Shown piece by piece: positions 1 through 6,577 of a stretch of 7,790 bases of DNA. The notes under the pieces are model-generated. The model saw only the letters and a program-made list of their open reading frames with translations. It was not told the origin of the DNA and ran no database searches. How positions within the stretch are numbered: the stretch's first letter is position 1; the number at the start of each line of letters is the position of its first letter. Position numbers and translations under genes: made by a program. The stretch is from the NCBI GenBank assembly GCA_900769205.1, contig CAAGFS010000055.1, positions 1 to 7,790 on the forward strand, in the 5' to 3' direction. This DNA is from Clostridia bacterium. GTDB lineage: Bacteria; Bacillota; Clostridia; Christensenellales; CAG-917.

Positions 1-1238
1 ACGGTTATTGTCAGACCGTCCGACGTCTTGCAAGTGAGAGTCATTGCGCCGTTGGACGCAGATTCTTCATTGTTGGTGGTGTACACTTTTGTGACAGTCA
101 AGCCTTCGAGCGACGCGCTTGAATCGAGAATAAACTCGGGATACTTGATGTTTTTCGTGACGATTTCGTCTTCGGTTTCAAGTTCCACCTGGAGCGTCGT
201 TTCGTTTGCAAACTTCTGTGCGTCGAGTGCCTGATAGGACGGCGTGTGCTTTTCATCGTCAAGCAGTTTGATGTTGTCGGGATCGTCGGGCACAAACTCT
301 CTGTATTGCATGCCGGAAACCTGATACGTTCCGCCCGTTTCGTAGTACTGCACCGTGCCCACGATTCTGACGTGATTGCCCACGGACAAGATATCGAGAC
401 CGCCACCGCTCATATTGAAGCCGTAGTAGCAGAACATGCCGTAATACAATCCCGTTTCGGGATCCGCTTCAACGCTTTCGACGTAAACGGATTGAGATCC
501 GCTGTCTCTTGCCACGATGCCTTCAAACGCAACTTTTATATTGTTGTATTCTTCGATGTTGCATCTCAATTCCTTCAAAGAAACGTTGATTGCACTGCCG
601 ACGTAAAGTTCGGGATCGGGCTGACCGGAATACAGGTTGAGTTTTTGGGTTTTTGCCTGATTGAGCGCGGCAACTGCCGTCGTGCCGTATCTGTTGCCCC
701 CCGTGTTCGATGCAAGAGCAAGTCCGTTTTGCAAAATCTCGACGTTGAGATTGCGATATTCCGCATCGCTTGCGGTCTTGTACCACACCCACGTCATATA
801 TCTGCTTCCCGTCGAGTCGGCTTCCCATGTGTCGCCGTCCGCTTCAATCACGATTGAAACCGCGCTTTGAAGTTTCTCTTTGGTGAATCTGGACGCTTTG
901 TGACCGTACGCTTCGATTTTGCCCGTGGATTCAGGCGTGTTTATCGCAAGATAACGTGCTTTGAGCACACCGCCCGGAATGACGCTACTGGGAACGTAGA
1001 AGTGCGTCGTGTCGCCGTCGATATAACTCTTGACGTTGACGCCGACAACTTTTGCCGTTGACGACGAGAGATCCAATTTCAGCTCTGAAACGTAGTCAAC
1101 GGGGACGAAATCTGCTCCGCCGTTTCCACCGTTTCCGCCGTTGCCGCCCGAATTGTCTTTGTCGCCACAAGCGACAAGCGCACATGCAAGCAGTGCGACA
1201 AGCAACAATATTGATATCGATGTAAGAACTTTTTTCAT
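1..1238 (-). CDS. Thermonuclease (SNase-like) lipoprotein with OB-fold-like domain, 3' end outside the window
   Basis: Likely a surface-anchored, Ca-dependent phosphodiesterase that cuts extracellular DNA or RNA. 412 codons are visible from the ATG at 1238 and the frame is still open at position 1. Residues 1-24 are a lipoprotein signal peptide with lipobox LVAC (Cys24; Cys19 is a weaker alternative). Residues 30-41 are a Gly/Asn-rich linker. The SNase domain spans about 64-205: DGDT at 74-77, Arg95, TPE at 101-103, the YGHKAS helix start at 111-116, Arg146 in DSTGSR, and a C-terminal helix ending in KLNLY. By alignment from memory with staphylococcal nuclease, Asp76, Arg95, Glu103 and Arg146 match Asp21, Arg35, Glu43 and Arg87, but Asn100 replaces Asp40. 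Residues about 219-312 look like an OB-fold (VGNHVRIVGTV at 286-296). Residues about 333-412 may begin a second, similar domain. The start is fixed by the signal peptide, yet no Shine-Dalgarno is visible upstream. The SNase call is strong; the OB call is moderate. Confidence 0.88.
   Translation of the reverse strand, partial: MKKVLTSISILLLVALLACALVACGDKDNSGGNGGNGGNGGADFVPVDYVSELKLDLSSSTAKVVGVNVKSYIDGDTTHFYVPSSVIPGGVLKARYLAINTPESTGKIEAYGHKASRFTKEKLQSAVSIVIEADGDTWEADSTGSRYMTWVWYKTASDAEYRNLNVEILQNGLALASNTGGNRYGTTAVAALNQAKTQKLNLYSGQPDPELYVGSAINVSLKELRCNIEEYNNIKVAFEGIVARDSGSQSVYVESVEADPETGLYYGMFCYYGFNMSGGGLDILSVGNHVRIVGTVQYYETGGTYQVSGMQYREFVPDDPDNIKLLDDEKHTPSYQALDAQKFANETTLQVELETEDEIVTKNIKYPEFILDSSASLEGLTVTKVYTTNNEESASNGAMTLTCKTSDGLTIT
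1116..1151 (-). repeat. Short 9-base tandem repeat encoding a Gly-Gly-Asn linker
   Basis: Nine-base units encode successive Gly-Gly-Asn triplets at residues 31-41 of the nuclease lipoprotein, straight after the lipidated cysteine region. A flexible spacer here would hold the nuclease domain away from the membrane. The units differ at third positions, but a tract like this can change length by slippage. Confidence 0.7.
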
Positions 1239-1260
1239 AAAATGATTCAGCGTTTGGTTT

Positions 1261-1294
1261 TCTTGTCGGGCGTGCTTACGCAAGCCCGACAAGA
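1261..1294 (-). other. Perfect 11-bp stem-loop between the binding-protein and nuclease genes
   Basis: TCTTGTCGGGC at 1261-1271 pairs perfectly with GCCCGACAAGA at 1284-1294. After one mismatch, three more pairs (1273-1275 with 1280-1282) can close a four-base loop. It lies 75 bases after the binding-protein stop and 22 bases before the nuclease start. The strength suits an intrinsic terminator, but the minus-strand transcript continues with AAACCAAACG and has no U-run, and the other direction has none either. It could be a Rho-independent terminator of unusual form, an mRNA 3'-end stabiliser, or a structure controlling nuclease translation. The stem is seen directly; its role is not. Confidence 0.6.
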
Positions 1295-1369
1295 CCGTTG
1301 TGTCTTTGTTCTGTCTGCCGTGCGAGCGCCATTTGGCTTGCTCAACGGCTTTTGTCAGTCATTTGAAAA

Positions 1370-2779
1370 TCAGATTGCGTATTCGCACTCTGCAATTGCA
1401 TTTCTGAACGCAGTGTCGATGTCGGTGCCGTCTTTGAGGCAAGTCACGAGCAATGCGCCAACTTCGTCACGAGCCTTGGAAGAACCGTTGAATGCGGGCG
1501 AAGTGTAATATGCTTCTTGTTGTTCCATACAAATCTTTGCGGAAAGCGCAGCGATGTTGCTTCCGCCGTCTGCTTTGTTAAGGAATGCCGCGTAAACCGG
1601 GTTGGTCTCAACCGATTTCAAAACGGGAACGTAACCGGACGCCATCGAGAACTCTGCCTGGAACTCAACGCTCGTCGTAAGATACTTGACGAAAAGCCAG
1701 CTTGCAACGACTTCTTGCGGGTTGGATTTGTTGAAGATGCACACGGACGGACCTTGAGAGATGACCTTCGGTGCGGACGGGTTGGCTTGCGGAATGGTCG
1801 CAATGCCGACTTCAAACGGATATTCGCCCGTTTCGCTGTCCTTCGACGGACGTTGATGCGTTGCGCCTGCGGACGAACCGATCGAAATATAGCTTCTGCT
1901 CTCTGCGGTCAGATCGGTAAACAAACCGGACGTATATGCACCGTAGATGGTTTGAGTCGTCACAAGACCTTCGTTGTACCAACCGCGGATTCTGCTGACG
2001 AAGTCCTTGTTGGTTTGGTTGTCAAACAAGAAATGGTTGTCTTCGTTTGCGCTGGTGTACGGAGAACCGAGTTGCTCGCACATGGTGATGAACCAGTTTG
2101 CTTCAGAGTCGTAGCCGAGCGGAATACTTTTCGGATCGATTGCCTTGATGGCTCTGCATACGGTTTCCAATTCGTCCCACGTGGTCGGAACGGTCAATTT
2201 GTGCTCGTCGAAGAATGTCTTGTTGTAGTAAAGCACTTCGGTGGACTTTGAGAAGGGCATCGTGTACATAAAGCCGTCGCCGAATTGTTGACCTTCTTCA
2301 TAATAGCCTTTGATGAAGTCGTTTTTCTGTTCTGCGGTGAGTCCCAAAGTTTCGGTCGTTCCGTCCGCTCTCGTCACCGTTTCGGTGCTTGCAATGAGAT
2401 TGTCAAGTTGGACGACTGCGTTTGCCATATTGTAAAGAGCAACGTGGTCGGGATAGCAGTATGCGATGTTGGGTTGGTTGGATGCCGTGATTTCAGTGCT
2501 TATCTGATCTCTGACGTCGTCATAACCGCCAACTTGCTCGTGGACGATATGGATATTCGGATAAATAACGTTGAAGTTTGCAATATGAGCATCCAAAACC
2601 GCCGTGAGATTTTGTCCCATTGTGTGATAGAACTTGATTGTCACTTCGCTTCCGTCATATCCGCCTGCGGGAACCGTGAAGTTTGCGCCGAGAGATTTAG
2701 TTCTGTCGCAAGCGACAAAAACGGACATCGATGCAACGACGATAACCAACAGCATGACAATTGCAAATGCTTTTTTCAT
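1370..2779 (-). CDS. Extracellular solute-binding lipoprotein of a CUT1 sugar ABC transporter
   Basis: Captures the transported solute outside the membrane and hands it to the two permeases encoded just upstream. The 469 residues fit the usual 420-470 range for family 1 binding proteins. Residues 1-24 are a lipoprotein signal (MKK, hydrophobic core, FVAC; Cys24 lipidated). Family features are the first beta strand VTIKFYHTMG at 46-55, FNVIYPNIHIV at 69-79, the hinge-region segment LYYNKTFFDEHKL...TTWDEL at 183-204, and the C-terminal FVKYLTTSVEFQAEF...GYVPV at 363-386. The overall look is closest to UgpB/MalE-type proteins (YHTMGQ near the N-terminus recalls UgpB), so substrates could be oligosaccharides or glycerol-3-phosphate-like compounds; none can be assigned. 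The start is supported by a strong RBS, AAAGGAGATC (2784-2793). It is last of the transporter genes and has its own leader with a stem-loop and a -10 box, which would allow higher expression than the membrane components. Confidence 0.92.
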   Translation of the reverse strand: MKKAFAIVMLLVIVVASMSVFVACDRTKSLGANFTVPAGGYDGSEVTIKFYHTMGQNLTAVLDAHIANFNVIYPNIHIVHEQVGGYDDVRDQISTEITASNQPNIAYCYPDHVALYNMANAVVQLDNLIASTETVTRADGTTETLGLTAEQKNDFIKGYYEEGQQFGDGFMYTMPFSKSTEVLYYNKTFFDEHKLTVPTTWDELETVCRAIKAIDPKSIPLGYDSEANWFITMCEQLGSPYTSANEDNHFLFDNQTNKDFVSRIRGWYNEGLVTTQTIYGAYTSGLFTDLTAESRSYISIGSSAGATHQRPSKDSETGEYPFEVGIATIPQANPSAPKVISQGPSVCIFNKSNPQEVVASWLFVKYLTTSVEFQAEFSMASGYVPVLKSVETNPVYAAFLNKADGGSNIAALSAKICMEQQEAYYTSPAFNGSSKARDEVGALLVTCLKDGTDIDTAFRNAIAECEYAI

Positions 2780-2783
2780 GTTT

Positions 2784-2837
2784 GATCTCCTTTATAATGT
2801 GTTTATATTATATTTTATATAATAATCATTCTTTAAT
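2784..2837 (-). promoter_or_regulatory. Likely promoter -10 and strong RBS of the binding-protein gene
   Basis: On the minus strand a perfect TATAAT lies at 2807-2812 in a very AT-rich stretch. The -35 region is weak: TTAAAG at 2832-2837 gives a 19-base spacing, a little long. The RBS AAAGGAGATC at 2784-2793 is the best Shine-Dalgarno in the window, four bases before the ATG. A separate promoter would explain extra binding protein relative to permeases. The AT-richness makes a chance TATAAT possible, so the RBS is firm and the promoter tentative. Confidence 0.5.
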
Positions 2838-2846
2838 GCGCGCAAC

Positions 2847-2876
2847 GTGCGCACACGCATAACGCTTTGTGCGCAC
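2847..2876 (-). other. Perfect 9-bp stem-loop after the second permease gene
   Basis: GTGCGCACA at 2847-2855 pairs perfectly with TGTGCGCAC at 2868-2876 around a 12-base loop. The structure starts 10 bases after the stop codon of the second permease gene and ends 68 bases before the binding-protein ATG. The downstream transcript is GUUGCGCGCAUUAAAG with no U-run, so a classical intrinsic terminator is not supported. It may protect the 3' end of the permease message, cause partial termination, or act as a DNA operator, since GTGCGCAC is itself palindromic. A related sequence occurs at 7641-7671 ahead of the first gene. Confidence 0.6.
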
Positions 2877-2885
2877 TCCTGCATA

Positions 2886-3779
2886 TCAGCCTTTGATACC
2901 GCTTCTCGACACGCCTTTCATGATGTACTTGCGCAGGAATATGAACACAAGGAAAAGCGGAGCGGAAACGATTGCGACTGCAGCCATCTGTTGCGGATAG
3001 TTGGTTTCGTTTGTGCCTGCGTCGGTAAACGCACTGCGCAAACCGTTTGAAACGAGTTGATGCAACTCGTCGTTTGCCACGAGTCTGGGCCAGACGTAGG
3101 AGTTCCACGCGCCCATCATTTTGAGAATGGTGATGGAAATAAGCGTGGGAAGCGCAAGCGGAATCATAACTTTCCACAAATACTTCAGATCGCTCGTGCC
3201 GTCAACCTTTGCCGCAAGGTACAACTCGTTTGGTATCTGCATAAAGTTCTGTCGCAACAGATATATGTAGAAGACGCTCACAAGGAAAGGCACGATAAGC
3301 GCGGTGTACGTGTTGAGCCAACCGAACTTGACGACCGTGACGTAGTTGGTGATCGTAAACATTTCGCCCGGAATCATCATCGTTGCAAGCAAACCGGCAA
3401 ACAACAAGTTTTTGCCCTTAAACTCCAATCTTGCAAACGCAAACGCGGACAAAACCGTGATAACAAGCGACAAGATCGTGGAAACGATGCCGACTATGAC
3501 CGTGTTTTTGAACAGCGTGCCGAGATTGCCCACTTCGAAAGCCGCCGCATAGTTGGACCACATCGGATTTTTCGGCCAGAAGGTCGGAATGGTGAGTCTG
3601 TACTCCTCAACGGATTTGAGCGAGGAAATGATCATCCAATAGAACGGGAACAGAACCACAATCGCCACGAGAATAAGGAACGCATATCTCAACACGGTGC
3701 CGATTACGTTCCACACCTTTTGTTGAGCCGTGACGGTTTTTATGTTTCTATTATGCATTATAACGATATTATCAGCCAT
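2886..3779 (-). CDS. Sugar ABC transporter permease, MalG/UgpE/AraQ type
   Basis: One half of the transmembrane channel of a CUT1 importer. The 297 residues are close to the 270-300 usual for this subunit. A short cytoplasmic N-terminus (1-28) precedes transmembrane segments at about 31-53, 91-114, 125-148, 159-176, 210-226 and 265-284 (by eye). The EAA loop that docks on the ATPase is at about 184-211, with AAKVDGTSDLKYLWKVMIP and the conserved Gly194. The C-terminal end YIMKGVSRSGIKG matches the ending typical of UgpE/AraQ/LacG proteins. The start follows the first permease stop by 10 bases, with the RBS AGAGGTG (3784-3790) overlapping that stop codon, so translation of the pair is probably coupled. 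Confidence 0.94.
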   Translation of the reverse strand: MADNIVIMHNRNIKTVTAQQKVWNVIGTVLRYAFLILVAIVVLFPFYWMIISSLKSVEEYRLTIPTFWPKNPMWSNYAAAFEVGNLGTLFKNTVIVGIVSTILSLVITVLSAFAFARLEFKGKNLLFAGLLATMMIPGEMFTITNYVTVVKFGWLNTYTALIVPFLVSVFYIYLLRQNFMQIPNELYLAAKVDGTSDLKYLWKVMIPLALPTLISITILKMMGAWNSYVWPRLVANDELHQLVSNGLRSAFTDAGTNETNYPQQMAAVAIVSAPLFLVFIFLRKYIMKGVSRSGIKG

Positions 3780-3789
3780 AACACACCTC

Positions 3790-4734
3790 TCAATAATGGA
3801 CTTTCTTCTTGCTCACGTACAAGTTGACGAGAGTGACCGCCAAAATGATTGCAAACAAGATAAGCGCAGCCGCACTTGCTCTGCCCTGATGCGAGCCTTC
3901 GAGCGACTGATAGATAAATCCGACCATGGTGTTGAGCGAGTTTCTGGCGCCCGCAGGTCCCATATTGTCGCCGAAAATACCAACTATGCTTGTGTATTCC
4001 TTAAATCCGCCGATAAAGCCCGTGATGACGACGTATGCAATCATCGGAGAAAGAAGGGGCACGGTTATGCGCGTCATTGTTCTGAACTTGGACGTGCCGT
4101 CAACCTTTGCGGCGTCGTAGTACTGTTTGTTGACGCTTTGAAGTCCTCCGAGAAGAATGAGAATCTTGAACGGAAGCGCGTTCCACACTATGTACACCAC
4201 CATAACGGTCATATTCGCCCAATAAGTCGAACCGAAGTTTATCCAGTTGACGGGTTTTCCGCCGAACGCCATTATGATGTTGTTGATGATGCCCGCGGTT
4301 TCGATAATCTCGTTTTCCGTGCCGTAGAAGCTGCCGATCATGTTGAACATAGTTGCAAACACCATACCGATTGCGATGGAATTCGTCACGTACGGAAGGA
4401 AATATATCGTTTGGAGCAGTCTTTTGAGCGGTCCGATCGAGTTGAGCACAACGGCGATGACCAATGCGAGAATCGTCGAAATAGGGACGGTCAGCACGCA
4501 AAGGAGCACCGTGTTCTTCAAGCAAGTCAGAAAGCCCTGATATTGCACGACCTTTTCAAAGTTGGCAAAGCCGAACTGGAACGTCGCACCGCCCAACGCT
4601 TTTTGCAAGCTGTAATTTTCAAGGAAAGCAAGTCTTATGGTGTTGATGATAGGCCACACCGTGAATATTGCAAGCAATATAAGTGCCGGCGCAAGATACA
4701 ACCAGGCTTTCCATTGATGTTTGGAATCTACCAT
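3790..4734 (-). CDS. Sugar ABC transporter permease, MalF/UgpA type
   Basis: Partner of the following permease in the membrane channel. The 314 residues match UgpA/LacF-type subunits (about 290-320) and lack the large periplasmic loop of enteric MalF. Hydrophobic segments are at about 12-33, 75-98, 108-130, 172-195, 228-250 and 285-307. The opening WLYLAPALILLAIFTVWPII is characteristic of this subunit. The EAA loop is at 207-230, with DAAKVDGTSKFRTMTRITVP and the conserved Gly213. The ATG follows the ATPase stop codon by a single base (TGA-T-ATG), with GAGGT at 4743-4747 inside the end of the ATPase gene as RBS. This is tight translational coupling and strong evidence that the ATPase serves this transporter. 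Confidence 0.94.
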   Translation of the reverse strand: MVDSKHQWKAWLYLAPALILLAIFTVWPIINTIRLAFLENYSLQKALGGATFQFGFANFEKVVQYQGFLTCLKNTVLLCVLTVPISTILALVIAVVLNSIGPLKRLLQTIYFLPYVTNSIAIGMVFATMFNMIGSFYGTENEIIETAGIINNIIMAFGGKPVNWINFGSTYWANMTVMVVYIVWNALPFKILILLGGLQSVNKQYYDAAKVDGTSKFRTMTRITVPLLSPMIAYVVITGFIGGFKEYTSIVGIFGDNMGPAGARNSLNTMVGFIYQSLEGSHQGRASAAALILFAIILAVTLVNLYVSKKKVHY

Positions 4735-4735
4735 A

Positions 4736-6505
4736 TCACTTTACCTCGCTTTCGTTTTGGTTCAATACTTCTTCAACTTCTTCTTCAACCGCGTTTTGGG
4801 CGAGAACTTCTTCGCTCGTTTCGGTTGCTTGTGCGATGACGTCCGCAACGTCTTCCGTGGCGGTATCGCCGGCAGGTTGATCCGTTTCTTCAACGGTTTT
4901 GGGCATATATTCGAAGCACTTTTCTCTGTCTTCTTCGCAAAGGAATATTCTCTGCTCGTCTTTTGCTGCGTTCTGCACCGTAAAGGACGGATAGAGTTTT
5001 TCTTCGCCGTTCAGGATATATGCGACGACGCCGTTTTCGGTCTGTTGCGCATACACGTCCACTGCTCCGTTGATGTCCGCAGTGGTGACGACTTTTCCGT
5101 TTTCGACACCTGCAAAGTAGATGGGCGCGTTCTTGTCGTCGTGTCCGGTTATGCAAAGATACGGAGTGTCAAACGCAAGTTCGACGGGTTTCGCCTTCGG
5201 CGTGCAAAGCCTGATGACGGAATCGAACTTGTTTTGCAAGGATTTGACGATTTTCTTGACAAACTTGGGCTGTTTTGCCTTTTTCTCCGCCTTGCTGGTT
5301 TCTTTCTGAGCGATCTCACGCGTTTTGAGAGTGCCGAAATCAACCGTCTTGCCGTCGCTGTCAACGGAAAGAGTCTGACGGATTTTGCTCCATTCGAACG
5401 TTGTGGCGGGTTCGTTTGCCAAAGACCAGTCGATTCTCTTTCTCGAGAAGATGAAAATCTTGTTGGGCTTGACGTCGAAACGCACTTCGTCTTTGCTTGT
5501 GTCAACCACCGTCGTAGCGTCTATGATAGAGCGGATAATCGGGCTCGTTGCGTGAGCGTTTTCGGACACTATGCTGACGTCGCGTCCCATAACTTCGACG
5601 CTTTTGAGCTTGCAACCGAGCGCGCCGTTTTCGTTGAGAATAAAGCCTTCGGGACGGATGCCGATATAAACGTCTTCGTCTTCGACTCCGGGCACGTCGA
5701 GCACCGCGTCGTCGCCGATATAGACTTTGCCGTCCTTCACTTCGCCCTCAAAGACGTTGATGGGCGGTGTGCCGAGGAACTTTGCGACAAACAGGTTTGC
5801 AGGGCTGTCGTAAACGTCTTGAGGTTTGCCGATTTGCTGCACGACGCCGAGTTTCATAACCACGATTATGTCGGAAATGCTCATCGCTTCTTCCTGGTCG
5901 TGAGTGACGAAAACGGTTGTGATGTTGGTTTCTCTTTGGATACGTCTGATTTCTTCACGAGTCTGAAGTCTCAAACGAGCGTCAAGGTTTGAAAGCGGTT
6001 CGTCGAGAAGAAGGACGCGAGGCATTTTGACAAGCGCACGGGCGATTGCCACACGTTGTTGTTGTCCGCCCGAAAGCTCGCTGGGCTTTCTGTCCATAAG
6101 TTCGTCGATCTGGACGAGTTTTGCCGCGTCGTACGCTCTTTTGAGCATATCTTCTTTTGAAAGTTTGTCCGCGCCTTTGAGATTCTGGAGCGGGAACAAA
6201 ATGTTCTGTTTCACCGTCATATGCGGATAAAGCGCATAGTTTTGGAAAACGAGTCCGACTCCGCGGTTTTCGGGGGCAAGCGTGGTCACGTCGTCGTCGC
6301 CGAAGAAAATCTTTCCGCCCGACGGTTTTTGCAAACCGCAAATCATGTAGAGCGTGGTGCTCTTACCGCAACCCGACGGTCCGAGAAGGCCGACGAGTTT
6401 TCCATCGGGTATGGTGAAGGTGAAATTGTTGACTGCGACGACTTCTTTTCCTTTTTCGTGACGACTTTGGAAAACTTTCGTCAAATTCTCTAATACAACT
6501 TTCAT
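4736..6505 (-). CDS. ABC transporter ATPase, MalK/UgpC type, with about 230 extra C-terminal residues
   Basis: Hydrolyses ATP to drive import through the two permeases that follow. The N-terminal nucleotide-binding domain is intact: Walker A GPSGCGKST 42-50, Q-loop Gln88, signature LSGGQ 144-148, Walker B VLLLDEP 164-170 with Glu169, D-loop SNLD 172-175, and switch His202. A MalK-like regulatory region of OB/TOBE type follows from about 240 to 360, including the typical GIRPEGF at 282-288. MalK-family proteins normally end near 360-380 residues; this one runs to 589. The additional part has a Lys-rich linker (about 402-427), a region that looks beta-rich (about 438-525), and an acidic tail (about 536-589) rich in Glu. 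No domain is recognised in it, and no frameshift is evident. The RBS is either AAAGGA or the closer AAGGGA before the ATG. A promoter candidate sits directly upstream. Confidence 0.95.
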   Translation of the reverse strand: MKVVLENLTKVFQSRHEKGKEVVAVNNFTFTIPDGKLVGLLGPSGCGKSTTLYMICGLQKPSGGKIFFGDDDVTTLAPENRGVGLVFQNYALYPHMTVKQNILFPLQNLKGADKLSKEDMLKRAYDAAKLVQIDELMDRKPSELSGGQQQRVAIARALVKMPRVLLLDEPLSNLDARLRLQTREEIRRIQRETNITTVFVTHDQEEAMSISDIIVVMKLGVVQQIGKPQDVYDSPANLFVAKFLGTPPINVFEGEVKDGKVYIGDDAVLDVPGVEDEDVYIGIRPEGFILNENGALGCKLKSVEVMGRDVSIVSENAHATSPIIRSIIDATTVVDTSKDEVRFDVKPNKIFIFSRKRIDWSLANEPATTFEWSKIRQTLSVDSDGKTVDFGTLKTREIAQKETSKAEKKAKQPKFVKKIVKSLQNKFDSVIRLCTPKAKPVELAFDTPYLCITGHDDKNAPIYFAGVENGKVVTTADINGAVDVYAQQTENGVVAYILNGEEKLYPSFTVQNAAKDEQRIFLCEEDREKCFEYMPKTVEETDQPAGDTATEDVADVIAQATETSEEVLAQNAVEEEVEEVLNQNESEVK

Positions 6506-6520
6506 AGTCCCTTATTCCTT

Positions 6521-6550
6521 TATATAAGTGTTATTTTGTATCCATATCAA
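6521..6550 (-). promoter_or_regulatory. Candidate sigma-70-type promoter before the ATPase gene
   Basis: On the minus strand TTGATA (6545-6550) and TATATA (6521-6526) are 18 bases apart; alternatively TTATAT (6522-6527) gives the ideal 17. The -10 box is only 15 bases from the ATG at 6505, so the leader would be very short and only the closer RBS (AAGGGA) would lie inside it. The gap after the RDD gene (6506-6577) shows no stem-loop terminator, so this would be an internal promoter rather than the only one. Confidence 0.4.
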
Positions 6551-6577
6551 AAAACGCGCGCATTCAAGCACCTGATT

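Noticed and set aside
246..857. A 203-codon plus-strand open frame opposite the nuclease gene
   Set aside because: The minus-strand frame gives a signal peptide and SNase motifs; this one shows nothing recognisable.
1321..1350. A weaker stem (GAGC, bulge, GCC with GGC, GCTC) just after the binding-protein gene, considered as its terminator
   Set aside because: It has only 7 pairs with a two-base bulge and no U-run after it; a chance structure is as likely.
1517..2251. A 244-codon plus-strand open frame opposite the binding-protein gene
   Set aside because: Antisense to a well-supported lipoprotein gene, with no credible start region or recognisable domain.
3730..4839. A 369-codon plus-strand open frame opposite the first permease gene
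   Set aside because: Antisense shadow of a clear permease gene; its translation is Arg/His/Asp-rich with no family resemblance.
4721..5992. A 423-codon plus-strand open frame opposite the ATPase gene
   Set aside because: It lies wholly antisense to an ATPase with intact motifs, has no recognisable domain, is rich in Arg/Phe/Val/Asp runs typical of reversed codon bias, and lacks a convincing ribosome binding site.
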